Under the pieces are notes generated by a model. That model ran no database searches and was not told where the DNA came from. It saw only the letters and a list, made by a program, of their open reading frames with translations. 64,000 bases of DNA, taken from NCBI GenBank assembly GCA_001599815.1, contig BCIA01000003.1, positions 930,001-994,000 of the forward strand, written 5' to 3'. This document shows, in pieces, positions 10,577 through 21,244 of this stretch. The stretch comes from Furcasterigmium furcatum. Lineage: Eukaryota > Ascomycota > Sordariomycetes > Glomerellales > Plectosphaerellaceae. A program made the position numbers and the translations under genes. Within the stretch, counting starts at the first letter, position 1. Every line of letters begins with the position of its first letter.

Positions 10577-12649
10577 TTAAGGTCAGCGAGATGGACTGGG
10601 GAGTCGGGGTGGTCAAAAGGGAAAAGAATGAAAAGTGGTGAGATTGGCCAGAGGCACGAGGGTGCGATGAGTGAGAGAAGGGGAACAACGGAAGAGTACG
10701 CCCTGGGCCGCTGGAGAGATATAGGCCAGCTCGGCCAAAGTCCGAGATCGTGAGGATCATGAGCAGGTACCCGTGCAGTGACAATCAGGCCCAAACGTCG
10801 TCGGTCGTGAGTTTGGTGGCTTGGCAGTTTGCGATTTGGCCCGTTTGGCCAAGACTTGCCGCTTTCAGGGGCTAGTCCACCAGTCACCGGCGGTTTGTGG
10901 CTGTGTGGCGATGAGCCGGCTCGGGCTCTGGCCGAACGCAGTACCAACGGGTGGCGATCACCCTCTGCTCACTGGCTCAGGTCGCGTGACGATCTCGCCC
11001 CGTCGAATGATGTTCCTTCAGCCCCGGACACCCTCCACTCCAACGTCACTCGATGAATGAGGTCAGTGCCAAGGAGAGGAGCGCTGATGAGCCTCAATCA
11101 AACAATCGTGTCGTCACCCCACGGTCCCGTCCTCCGCGAGTCTGGCCCGGTCTGTGGTTGACGGACAAGTCCCGTACACTGGAGAGATCCAAGAAGCGTG
11201 CGGGGTGATCAAGCTAAATCCGAGCTTAACTTGGCAATTGCTTGATGCGGTCTCGGTTTGTGGAGAGACTATCTCCAGTTCTCGGACCTTGCCCGACGAG
11301 GCATTTCATTCTTGTCTTGGACCAGCATCTCCACTGCGTGTAACCGCCGTCTTATCTGCCAATCTACGCCCGCTGATTACCCGCAGATGGATCTCAAAAC
11401 TAGATACCGATCAAATTGGCAACATCACGAGAGGGTGAAGCAGCGATTGAGGTGCGTTGACCGGGCCTCGGGAGCCACGACCAGTCGCAAACATCTAAAT
11501 CTACTATTCCTGCCAATGCGTCATCCTTCTTGCAATCCACATCCTTGAAATCTTATCTCATATCTATTTATCACGACTCCTAAACATCCTGTCGTGCGTC
11601 CCGGAAGTTCCCCGTCCTCGGGGGTCCCGGGCCCGCCGATGAGCGCGAGGTGCCGATCCGTTGTGGAGACTCGGGGCCGCATCCTTGAAGCGGAGAGTCC
11701 GCCAAGAGGGTCGCAGAAAGGATGGCCGCCCTCGGAACGACCATGTCGGCCAGCAGAATTCGGATGAAGCCTCATATCATTGAAATAGCCTCCTGCTGAC
11801 ATGGAGACAATTCTACGAACTGCCCAAGCAAGTAAGGCCAATTTGGATGGCAGTTTAGCTAGACCAGACATGCGTTCTGCAGCCCTCATGCCTACGCCTG
11901 GGCTGGAACCTGCCATCGTCCTTGCCTCCATCGTGCTGCACACCGAGACGAACTATGCAGTGATGTCCCACCGGACTATTCAGAAACAGGCAAGGCCTCA
12001 ATTATAACTCGCTTACCAGACGGTGTGGGAGACCCCCAGACCGGTCCTCCTCGAGGCGCCGGGCAGGTTCCGCGTGGGCCAATTCCTCAACAAGCATGTT
12101 CTCCATGCCCATACGAACTTTCTTTAAGCCTTGGCATTCTCATTCAGCAGCAGGTCTCAATAGGGAACATTTGAGGCATTTTCTTGTTGACGTTCCGAGG
12201 CATCCCCGGCAGGACCTACTCAGTTTATACACCAAGACGGGCGGTTTAGGATTGGAATGCAAGGTCTTCCACCAACTGCCACTGTGAAGAACGCTCAGGA
12301 AGGCTCCAGCTTCATTCATATGGAGAATTTCCATCTGTGCGGCCCATTTGTTGGTCACTGTCTTCTCTTTGGGTTCAACTCTCGCGCCCAATGGTCATGT
12401 CCGGATTCCCATCAACAACTGTCAACATGCACCGCGTGTTCACCTTGCAGGCCGAACAAAGCCTTTGATCTCCTCGGTATGCCAGACTACCTATTGAGAT
12501 CTCTCATCATCCAAAGACTCAATTCGCAAGCCAGGGCTAATCTGATCGTAGGAGCCTCGTCATCGTCCCTTGCCCGACACCCAGCCATCAATCATGGGTC
12601 AACAATTCGATGTCAGGTCAGCGCTCCAACTCTCACCTCACACATCTTA
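10577..12649. other. 2.1-kb intergenic region
   Basis: The right edge is the pyrimidine-rich leader and promoter of the ENA ATPase. Open frames near 11150-11550, 11520-11940 and 12100-12390 show no domain, codon pattern or splice-supported extension. I see no gene. Confidence 0.4.
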
Positions 12650-13075
12650 TTAGGCATTCTCTTTCCCCTTCCCTTCTGCGACAACAGAACGAACCCTTTC
12701 CCGTGCCTCACGATCCCCATACACCTCGTCCCACTGCGCCTGCAAGTCTGGGCGCCCGCTGAGTAGTGCTCGACATTCGCTTCGGACCTCATCAAAGACG
12801 TCGACGTCCTCGCCGGTCGCGGAAGTTTCCGTTGCTTCGAGGCCCAGATACCGTCCCATAGCCGCCTTGAACCGCTCCTGTTGGGCCGCGTCGAGGTACT
12901 CATTGCAGGCCGCGACGAACCCCATTGCCGGGGCGTACCTCGAGATGGAAAATGCAGGATTCGATGCGAGCTCCGGGTTGGCCTGGATGGCGTTATGGAG
13001 TCCCTCCTGTATTTTGCCCAAATACTCTTCTCGGCGTGCGGCTTCGGCGGTGGTGGGAGCGGAATTTCCGTCCAT
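12650..13075 (-). CDS. Hypothetical helical protein, 141 aa
   Basis: Uninterrupted frame of 141 residues from ATG 13075. The product is acidic and Ala/Glu-rich, predicted largely helical, with no signal peptide, membrane segment or cysteine cluster. It contains a central YAPAMGFVAACNEYLD segment and a charged C-terminus ending VVAEGKGKENA. I do not recognise the family and assign no function. The composition (well-spread hydrophobics, a consistent charged pattern and GC-rich third positions) supports coding more than chance. It is transcribed towards the ENA ATPase gene. Confidence 0.6.
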   Translation of the reverse strand: MDGNSAPTTAEAARREEYLGKIQEGLHNAIQANPELASNPAFSISRYAPAMGFVAACNEYLDAAQQERFKAAMGRYLGLEATETSATGEDVDVFDEVRSECRALLSGRPDLQAQWDEVYGDREARERVRSVVAEGKGKENA

Positions 13076-13470
13076 GTTGTTTTCGTCTGTGGAGTCGAGA
13101 ACTCTTGGTTGGTTGGGGAGAGAAGAAAAGTGAGGGTACAGCGCGGGGGCTGGCTGCCATTCTTATACGAAAGGTGTGAGCGCAGTCCGCGAGCATTTGC
13201 CAAGCACATCGATCGCCCGCCGAGGGACGAAAGTATCCCACATGTCATTCGTCACGGCAGCGATGTCACCTCGTCTCGGCGCAGAATTTACGGAACGTGC
13301 AGCATCTTAACGTTTATCTGAGAGTGGCCACCATGTTCATGTTCCCCTGATCATCCTCCAAATCAGGATCTTGGCCGCGGATGGGTGGCCAAGCTCGAGC
13401 CCAACGCGACTCTGGGATATTCGACGCGTTTCCCCATCACGGCCATGTCAGTTCCCCCCTCCCCCAAGAC
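13076..13470. other. Intergenic, nothing recognised
   Basis: About 395 bp upstream of the hypothetical gene and downstream of the twin-CX3C peptide gene. No further element seen. Confidence 0.4.
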
Positions 13471-13759
13471 TTAATGAGTCGCCTCATACTCCTTTAGGAA
13501 CTCCTCGACGTCGAAATCCTCCTCTCTCGCTGCGAACGGACCGAGACAGGCCTGCAAGCAGGCAGCATAGAGCGCATAATCGTAATCAAGAGGCTCGCAG
13601 ACTTGAAGGCAGGTACCCTGAAATCGTCAGCGGGATCTGTTCGATGTCTTGCCGTCCAAAACTTACCTTCTGACGCCTTTCAATTTGGTGCTCGGTAGGA
13701 ATTGCAACAGCCGAGACCGTCACCGCGACCAAGGCCAAGGAAGCGAGAGAGAACTTCAT
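13471..13759 (-). CDS. Small secreted twin-CX3C peptide
   Basis: Exons 13667..13759 and 13471..13617 (79 aa), with a 49-nt intron (GTAAGT..TTTCAG). An N-terminal signal peptide (residues 1-19, MKFSLASLALVAVTVSAVA) is followed by a short propeptide ending in the dibasic ERR (27-29). The mature part has exactly four cysteines, Cys34, 38, 51 and 55, as C-x3-C-x12-C-x3-C. This twin CX3C pattern is known from disulfide-stapled helical hairpins (alpha-hairpinin peptides, and the unrelated small Tim chaperones, which lack signal peptides). An acidic helical tail follows. Secretion is well supported; effector or antimicrobial roles are guesses. A TATAAAG box sits about 125 bp upstream. Confidence 0.75.
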
Positions 13760-14604
13760 TCTTGCAGAGAAAAACAGTTTTGATGAGCCAGGTGGAATAT
13801 GAGCAAGGCGGGAATCTTGGTCGGGCTGGAGAGTGTCTTGGTGATCAATGCTGTGCCCTGACGCGGCCGGCCTCCGAGGCCTCTTTATACCTCGAGCGAT
13901 GCTCGGATTTGTGCTGTGCTGGAGTCTACGTTATGAACTTTCATCTGCCCACGGCTGGCTGACTGCTTGCTCCGTCGTCTCCAGTACCCATCGCGAGGTT
14001 TTTTGGCGCACCGCTGCACTCACATTTACCCACTGCCATGGAAACTTGGCTGTCTATCAACACACCGAAAAAAGCAGGTGAATGCGATATGGTCTCGAGA
14101 ATGCGAGGTTCCCCTCTCTCTCCGATTGCCGTTGGTGTTTTGTTTTGCAGGAAACGCTCCAAAGGAGCATAAAAATCACCAACTGACCCTTGGCGTATGG
14201 ATGCTCGTACGAGCCTCCGCCAGTATGCCGAGCTGTCGGCCCCCAACCGCAGCGAGCCGTCTTAGCAACCCGCCAGCCAACCAACCAACATATCAGATCA
14301 GTGCTGATCGACGCTTGGAGAGTTGCATTTCTGTAAGGCCAGAGGCAGTCACATCTTGGGGATGATCAATTTCCATGTGTGGCACTCATGTGGACCGCAT
14401 GTCACCAACGTGCAGCAGGAAAGTGGGCTGCGGGTCATCTGGGCGGCGAACTTTCCAGGGTGCTTCCAGTGCCCAACCCCAAAGCAGACCAGGCGAGTCA
14501 GGGGAAGCCTACCGGTCTGGTACTGTTGTCTATTGCTGTCCTTACAGTATTTTACATACGAAAAGCACCTGTCGATCCACTGGCGGGGAAAGGTTCGAAG
14601 TTGA
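13760..14604. other. Intergenic, nothing recognised beyond the TATA box
   Basis: About 850 bp separating the twin-CX3C peptide gene from the decayed gene on the other strand. Open frames of 75-130 codons here overlap each other on both strands and show no domain features. Confidence 0.4.
13884..13890 (-). promoter_or_regulatory. TATA box of the twin-CX3C peptide gene
   Basis: GTATAAAG on the minus strand about 125 bp before ATG 13759, followed by a leader of mixed composition. Confidence 0.45.
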
Positions 14605-15551
14605 TGGGCCGATCCGTCGTGCTGGCCCCGGACCAATACACGAGTCGACCCCGACGACCCATCCCGTCTGCAGCTTCACATCGAGTGGACTGCCGGCGAC
14701 GACATCCATATCCAAATGGAACTGGAGCCCGAGTCTTCGATACAGGAGGACTGCCCCGACCTCCACCTCCACTACGTCCGAGGAATCGACCGGAAGGCCC
14801 TTGTTGGCGACACCTGGCACATGCTGCGTGTCACCGACCACCGCATCAAGTCGCGTGGCAAGAACCGTGGTCCCACTGAGGTGAAGGTGCTCTGGGTTGG
14901 CTCCCCTATTCAGACCTGGGTCGCCTTCGCTCCCGTCCTGGCGGCTGCCGTTCAGGAGCTTGGTCATGTTCTGCGTGCGCAACACACGGAGGAGGAACGC
15001 GCCGAAGCCTGTCGTCAGTTTAACGACCCTAATACTGAGGTTTAAACCCTCATTGCGTCAATGGCCATTGCGTCCTCCGGACTTGACCTCCACCTCGACT
15101 GTAACGTCGGGGTCTTTATCAGCCAGGCGTGGAATTTTAACACCCATAACCAGGCGATGGGACTACTGACTCGACGCGGTCAGAAGCGAGAGGTCACCTG
15201 GTACTTTGTGAAGCCATTTGGGTCATATTACGACTACATGGACATGCCGTACATGGAAAAGTGGGTTCAACAGCTATCAGCAGAAGGCCGCATTCCGGTC
15301 ATATTCGAGGCTGGACAAGAAAGGCGTACCTCTATGAAGATGGGAGGAATTACCTTGGTTAGCCGTTCAACCGTCTGGCATGGTTTGTCAAGCGGCAGTT
15401 CCTCCGGGTGAGGAACATGCCCCTTGTCTGCAGCACGCATGAAGGCTACGAGGGTCTGGGCAGTCAGATGTTGACCCAGGCGGAACGTATAATCCAGCGC
15501 GAAATGGATGTGAATGGGACATTGGAATATACTTTGTGGGCATGTTGGTAG
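14605..15551 (+). pseudogene. Decayed gene: reading frame broken by a stop and a frameshift
   Basis: Protein-like sequence persists over about 940 bp but not in one frame. Frame 1 (14605..15042; first ATG 14716) gives a hydrophilic segment with TEVKVLWVGSPIQTW. It meets TAA at 15043 and then continues in the same frame to about 15315 (segments such as VTWYFVKPFG and YMDMPYMEKW). From about 15315 the sensible sequence is in another frame (KAYLYEDGRNYLG), has a TAG at 15366-15368, and resumes as PFNRLAWFVKRQFLRV up to TAG 15551. No canonical introns explain the breaks. I do not recognise the family. It may also be two small genes plus a remnant. Confidence 0.4.
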
Positions 15552-16641
15552 AATGTTGAAGTGACTGTTGGTAGAGAGTGTGTGGTGATATGGGATGTTC
15601 GCGATGATGATACGAGAGGAGAGGGGGAGCGGGATAACTAGCCTCTAGTCCCTAAATTTCGGCCATCCTTTGGGTAACCGGGCCGCTGTCTGAGCTAATT
15701 CGGTATGTAAAGCGCCGAGCTGGAGGTTTGTTCGTGGATTTCCTCGCCTCGAGGAAGGAAGCGAGCCCTATTCAAGTGTTTCGACTTCGCCACTCTTCAG
15801 CCTCCTTGGCAAACCGCCGTCTCCAGCAGGATAGCAGGATTCATTCAGCCCATGCTGCCGGAAGTCCTCTCGGCCCCAGACCGAGCGAGTCGCTGCCATC
15901 ACTCCGCCGTACTGTGACGGTGCCGTTGCCAGCAACGTGGAGGAGTCCCGAGGGGAGAAACATGGACTCAATTCCAGAAACCAAACCAAGAAGACATGTA
16001 AGATACAACCTGAATTTTGGCCCAACAGCAGTCGGGAGGACCCCTACCTCTCATTTTATAGCAGGAATCCTAGTTCCTTGCCTCGGGTTTCCGTACGAGA
16101 ATGACAGAGAAAATGCGCAGAACAATGCTTGATCAAGGAAGCATGGGAATCAGTACAAGGGAATGGGGTTTATACAGTTTTGTTGAGCGGGCGCTGGCGC
16201 TGATTGCGCCCCCCAGTCTCGGTATTTATTTTTTACCATAATTCAATTGTGTGAGCCACGATGGGCCCAGCGACATCCGCTCCGATGAACCTCGACGAGG
16301 TGAGAACCTCTCGAAGCCGAAGCCGAAGCCGAGTCTTGTAACGGCCCCTGCGATCTCTTCCCTCCAGATGTCTGCTACTTGAAGCTGATGCAGTCGATTT
16401 CGAATGTCCTTCAGTGACCAGTCATCTCGACCTGCTCAGCCTCAAAGTGCCTCTGCCTCGATGTCACAAGGCTCAGTTTCTTCCGTTTCAATGGGCGAGG
16501 GGGCCGCCATGGATTCATCTACGGTCAACTAAAGCATTGCCCGAAGGCCCAGACCCCATCCTCCAGCACCCCCCTCTGCCAAATTCCGTATTTATACCCC
16601 TCCAAAAAAGTCCCATGCCAGCCATTGCGTCGCCGCGCCCC
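15552..16641. other. Intergenic, only a hexamer microrepeat
   Basis: About 1.1 kb with no recognisable gene. Near 16313-16332 a hexamer (GCCGAA) is repeated about three times. The right end is the 3' flank of the MYND gene. Confidence 0.4.
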
Positions 16642-17097
16642 CTACCAGGGCTTGTACTCTTTGCGGCGCTCCTCGAAGCACCGCGCCCGCTCCGCGATCT
16701 CGGCCGGGTCAGTGATCTCGGGGAACCACTTGAACATCCGGGTGCGCGAGCCCGGGGCCCACGCGGGGGCGTCGCCCTCGTCCCGCTCCTCCTCGCGGAG
16801 GACCTCCCAGCCGATGGCCCTGAGGCGGTCGCGCATGTCGCGGCCGCGGGGCTGCTGCGCGTCCGCCCTGGCCTTGTCCTCGACGGCGTCCATGGCCTTG
16901 GAGCGCTCGGCGCCGGGCTGCCTGGGTCCCTCGGCGGGGCCGAAGGCGGCGACGGCGTGCACGCGGCAGGCGTCGGCGAAGCGCTCGAAGGTCGCGTTGC
17001 GCGTGAGCCAGTCGAGGGTGCTAGCGTGCAGGGTGACGACGCCCGCGGGGTCAGGGGTGTCGGGGTGGAAGCCATTGTTGTGGTCGCCGAGGCTCTT
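16642..17097 (-). other. In-frame open continuation beyond the MYND gene stop codon
   Basis: Directly after TAG (17100..17098) the same frame stays open for 151 codons to TAG 16644..16642. The encoded sequence (e.g. VTLHASTLDWLTRNATFERF, FKWFPEITDPAEIAERARCF) has a natural globular composition. It looks like the missing C-terminal part of the MYND protein. Possibilities are a nonsense mutation in this strain, programmed UAG readthrough, or a base error. The only GT..AG segment that would remove the TAG is 36 nt long, too short for a normal fungal intron. Confidence 0.6.
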
Positions 17098-18592
17098 CTA
17101 GATGCGCTCGATGAAGTTGTGGAAGGCCTGGACCTGGAAGGGGGGGATCTCCTTCTCGAGCTCCTCGAAGACGACGAAGGAGCCCTCGTGGCCGGGGCTG
17201 TTGCGGAAACGCTTCTCGCAGACCGTGGGGTCGACGAGGATGGGCATGCCGCTGTCGCCGAGGTCGAAGTGGATGGCGAAGAAGCGGAGCCACTTGTTCT
17301 TGATGGCGATGGGGGGGATCTCGCGCGTCTTGACCTGGCGGCGGAGCTCGGGGTTGGTGGCGCCCTCGCGCGCGAACCAGTACATGTCCATGATGAACGC
17401 GAAGAAGACGGGGTTGCTGGGGTGGTAGTCCTTGTAGGTGATCGCGAGCTGCTCGAAGACTTCCTGGGTGTACTGGAGGTCGGCGAGGCAGGGGACGAAG
17501 ACGCCGGGCATGATCTTCTTGTTCTTGGTGCTGCCCCATTCGTCCTTGTAGCGGTCGGGGTCGCAGACGGCGCTCCAGAGCTTCTCGTTGTTGCCTGTCG
17601 GGGTCAGTCATGTTCTGTTCTCGCTCCGGGTGAATGAACTCACGGTAGTGGTCGGCAATGTGGCGCATATCCTTGGCGGTGACATCGTCGAGCTCGAAGG
17701 TGGGCTCACCCAGGACGCCGCTGTAGGCAAAGACGATGCAGGGGCCGCGGACATCTCTGGCGTAGCCGGGCTCGAGGATGCCGCGGAGTGCGTCGTTGGG
17801 AGCGGCCTTGCCCTCCTCCTCGACGATCTTCTTCTCCTCGGCGGCGGTGGGAACATTGTCATCGTGGAACTGGGCCTTGAAGCGGCTGGTGCGCTGGGCG
17901 ATGGCGAGCCTGTGGGAGAAGTTGCCAGGGCAGTTGCGGACGCGCTGGAACTCGGTGGCGCAGCCGGGCATGTCGAAGTAGGCACACATCTCGTTGGTGT
18001 GGATGGGCGAGCCGACGTTCTCCTGGCTGATCCAGGTCAGGGTGGGCTTGCTGAGGCCGGGGGAGAAGCTGAAGGCGAGCCAGTGAAGACGGTTGCCGGG
18101 GTTCCTGGGACGCCTGGGGCCCTTGCTGAGGTGCCTCTTCCAGGCATGGCAGATGAGCTGGTGGACGTCGGCATCGTCCTCCTTGCACTGCTCGGAGCAC
18201 CAGTTGATGGAGCCGCAGCCGTCGCAGCGGATCTTGCCGGGGCCGTCGCAGAGGGCGCAGTCGATGGGGGAGGACTCGACGAAGAAGTGGTGCTTGTCGT
18301 CGCCGAGGATGTGGCCCTGCCACTCGTCCTCGTCCTCGTCTGATGGGTGTCAGTGGATGCGGTGTGGATGAAGCGGAGTATGAGATCAGATCTCGGGAAT
18401 GGACTTACCGGAGCTGTCATCCATGTTGTCATGATCCATGTTGTCGACCATGTTGTCACGATCCCTGTTGTTATCCATGTTGTCGTCCATGTTGTCATCC
18501 AGAAGCCAGTCGACGGAGTCGGGGGAGTTGAAGGTGGATGAATCGTCAGAAGAGTCGTCCAAGCCGGACCAGTAAGCGTCGGGATCGAACAT
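17098..18592 (-). CDS. MYND zinc-finger protein
   Basis: Exons 18409..18592, 17644..18339 and 17098..17594 (458 aa to the first stop). An acidic Asp/Asn/Met-rich N-terminus (residues 32-60, encoded by a minisatellite) leads into a DEDEDE run. A MYND finger follows with ligands C-x2-C, C-x2-C, C-x3-C and a final H-x3-C: CALC, CDGC, CSEQC, then HQLIC. The rest (residues about 130-458) is a long region of the kind seen in fungal MYND-only proteins, with PSNPVFFAFIMDMYWFAREG. MYND fingers mediate protein-protein contacts; no SET domain is visible. The frame continues past the TAG for another 151 codons (see the 16642..17097 entry), so this stop may be premature or read through. Confidence 0.85.
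18421..18500. repeat. Coding minisatellite around CATGTTGTC
   Basis: About five spaced copies of CATGTTGTC (with variants such as CCTGTTGTT) within 80 bp of exon 1 of the MYND gene. Read on the minus strand they encode repeated D-N-M units, giving an acidic, low-complexity linker likely to vary in length between strains. Confidence 0.7.
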
Positions 18593-19097
18593 GGTTGATG
18601 ATGGGATGGGGGTGCAGTGGATGGGGGGTGATGGAGTGCTCGAGGTTCGCGTTGTCGGGAAGACGGTACGGTGTGGGAGAAAGACTTTTCGCACGGCTTT
18701 TGCGTTTGGAATTAATTGATGAATACCGTGTGTGATTACATGACGCACGGTGTGCGGGGCTCCTGGTGCTGCATGGCCTGAACCACCACAACTGCACCCC
18801 CTGAACGGCCTGTCCCCCAAGGCATCACATCTCCCGTGACTGCCTCTGACTGCGAGAGATGGGATCAATTCACGCCGCTCCTTCCTTGCAAACAGGACAA
18901 AATGACTGTATTCCTGCGCTTTCCCCCTTTCTCAACAAAGCAATCGCCGCACCTGCCCTCCATATTCTCTGAGCAGGGGTTCAACTTGCAAGAGCCAAAC
19001 CCTCGGTTCCCCCCTTTTCCCCCTTTCCCCATCCACGTCTCCCCCTTTTCCCTGTTCCTCCCCCTTCCCCCTTTTTCACCTTCAATGCTTACCTAAT
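18593..19097. other. Intergenic with long C/T tract
   Basis: Between the MYND gene promoter and the end of the cellulase gene. Positions about 18915-19080 are strongly pyrimidine-rich on the plus strand (repeated CCCCCTTT). No gene seen. Confidence 0.45.
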
Positions 19098-20063
19098 TTA
19101 CAGACACTGGGAGTACCACTGGTTCGAGCTCGTGCAGGTGCCCTCGGTGCAGCAAGTCGCCCCCGTCCATCCCTGACCACCACACTGCCCCCAGCGCGGC
19201 GCACACCCCGTGGGAGGAGGCGGCGGCTGCTGTCCTCCGCCTCCCGTCGAAAGCGTCGCGCTGTATCCCGTCGTCACGAACCGTCCGTTGGTCCCGACGA
19301 AGGGCTCCGTGCCCGCCCCGATGGAGTACACGCACTGCGAGCCCGGGTACCCCTGGGACGTCGTGAGATACCGGAGGAAGTTGTTCAGGTCTCCGCTGTA
19401 GTTGGTCTGCTGCGATGTGGCCACGAAGGAGAAGACCGTCATTTGGGAGTGCGAGCCCTTGTACAGGCGCCACGAGATGCCGCCGATGGTGACCGTGGCG
19501 ATGGGCGAGCCGGACTCGCTGATGGGGCCGGCGCCGCCGAGGGCGCCCAGCCAGATCATGATCTCGTACTGCGGCACGTTTCCGCAGTTGGCGTTGGAGA
19601 ACAGGTCGTACGCGACGTTGGCGACAAGGCCGGAGCCGGAGTATCTGTTCCAGTCAGCGGGGGAGTCGAGTCATCATGGGGGACACTGGAGGACTCACGA
19701 CCAGCGCCAGGTCGACTGCAGCGACGAGATGCTCGACACCCGGGCGGCGGGGGCCTGGAGGACGGCATTCGGGTACGACTTGACGTGGTAGGGGCCGCCC
19801 TGCCAGGACCATGTGGTCGACCACTGGAGCAGGCCGTTCGAGACGCCGTCGACGGTCAGGCACTGAGAGCCGCTGGTGGCCTGGTCTCGCCCCCAGAGGT
19901 TGTTGTACACGATGTAGCCGCCGGTCTGGACGGAGTCCCACTGCCCGCAGACCGTTGTCGCGCGCTTCTCGAGCGGCTGGGTCTTGGTGGGCTCGAGGCC
20001 CTCAGGGTGCGGCGCGGCGGCCGCGAGAGCCGCGAGGACGGGGATGAGGGAGAAGATCTTCAT
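19098..20063 (-). CDS. GH12 endoglucanase/xyloglucanase with C-terminal CBM1
   Basis: Exons 19699..20063 and 19098..19644 (303 aa). A signal peptide (1-17) and a short propeptide ending LEKR (Kex2 site) precede the GH12 jelly-roll domain (about 40-250). The catalytic pair fits Glu149 in QYEIMIWLG (nucleophile) and Glu235 in SIGAGTEPF (acid/base). A Gly/Gln/Pro linker (256-267) leads to a family 1 cellulose-binding module (269-303) with GQCGGQGWTG and a terminal NQWYSQCL. The secreted enzyme hydrolyses beta-1,4-glucan or xyloglucan in plant cell walls. A TATA box lies 63 bp upstream and candidate CreA sites further out, consistent with glucose-repressed expression. Confidence 0.94.
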
Positions 20064-20124
20064 CGTGTCTGTGGATCATGCCTCGAATGGTTTTCTTGAT
20101 GACGGGGCCCCGAGTGTTGAGTAC

Positions 20125-20132
20125 TTATATCC
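20125..20132 (-). promoter_or_regulatory. TATA box of the GH12 gene
   Basis: GATATAAG on the minus strand about 63-70 bp upstream of ATG 20063. Confidence 0.5.
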
Positions 20133-20173
20133 TGCATCCTCCCACGTTGTCTAGCGGTGCATCTCCGTTCTGG

Positions 20174-20187
20174 CCCCAGGTCCGGGG
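20174..20187. promoter_or_regulatory. Candidate CreA sites, GH12 promoter (proximal)
   Basis: CTGGGG (minus strand) and CCGGGG (plus strand) both match the carbon-catabolite repressor consensus SYGGRG within 15 bp, about 115 bp upstream of the cellulase start. A third palindromic match, CCCCCGGGG, lies at 20426..20434. Matches only; binding is inferred. Confidence 0.35.
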
Positions 20188-21244
20188 TAGACCTCGGTGT
20201 CCCTTCTTCCGTCCTGGCTACTTTCGCCTGGTGGTTCGTTAACACTAGCGATGGCATTGGCGGCCTATATCTTTGAAGATGTTCCATCCCGGGTACTGAA
20301 CCCTTATCTTATTGCTCCCGAGCCCTCTCCGAGTCCTTGGTCCGACGTCGTAGTCCGCCGACCCCGGATTTCGGGGAACCAGACTGGCTGGTACTATAGT
20401 AGAGTTGCATCAGCTGAGTAGTATTCCCCCGGGGTATGTCATATGATTACTAGCCCCAGGGCACACAGAACAACCCCAATATCCACGCCACATGAAGACC
20501 TTGGAGTCCTGGACTTGTCCAGACCAAAAGGTGAGCGGCATGAGCCTTCTGGAAGCCCTTACTTCTATGAAAGGGAATTAGGTCCCCGAGATCTCTGTTG
20601 GCATGAGCTCCTTGAACCAACCTGTGGCTTTTGCAAGAGACTGTGCGTGCAGCGAAGCGTAGCATCCGGAGCGGAGAGGGCTGGCAAGCCATGCCCTAGG
20701 GACCGACCGTTCCCAGTTCAACCATGGTTCAACCACGCCGCGATCTTCGGTCCTCATCTTTGCCCCGAACTACAGTCAAGAATTTACACTTGTTCCTGAG
20801 ACACGGACTGTTCTTCTCGGAGGTTCCTGTAACTCCTGCCGGCCACGGTCAGAGAAAATGCCTTGCAAGCCAGGCGATGAGGATGGCCGGCATCACCGGC
20901 TCGGAACGCCATCTCCGCATCTCAAAAAGAACAAGCCCAGCTTCGGAAGTTTCCCTGGAAAAGGTCTAGGCCGCAGCCCTCCAGAGTGACCCCGCGTTTC
21001 GCGTCGTGCCAAGCTGAAAGATCCGATCATGTTGCCGCGCGAATCATCCCGGCTCCTCGGTTCCCATGCGTGTCGTCTCCCCGGTACTCAAGGCGCACCA
21101 TGCCATATCAACAGAAACCTCTGGAGGCTGCGTCCCCGAACATCACCGCCATAACAGAATTTCTCAGGTTGAATATTTCACATTATTAATTATGTAGTAA
21201 ATGTCACGCTCAGAAATGTGTGGTATCTCTCGCGAAAAAGCAAA

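Larger units (their letters stand above)
20064..21244. other. 1.2-kb intergenic: GH12 promoter and 3' flank of gtb3
   Basis: Holds the TATA box and CreA-like sites of the cellulase gene at its left. The rest has no gene-like signal, and open frames up to about 118 codons lack any domain. Confidence 0.45.

Noticed and set aside
16313..16332. GCCGAA hexamer run as a regulatory repeat
   Set aside because: Only about three units and no link to a promoter; most likely a trivial microrepeat.
17062..17100. Explaining the MYND in-frame TAG by an intron
   Set aside because: The only fitting GT..AG interval is 36 nt, lacks a branch site, and would remove well-formed protein sequence.
16414..17637. 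407-codon plus-strand frame opposite the MYND gene
   Set aside because: Antisense shadow, Gly/Ala/Leu-rich; it spans an intron of the minus-strand gene without any splice or domain evidence of its own.
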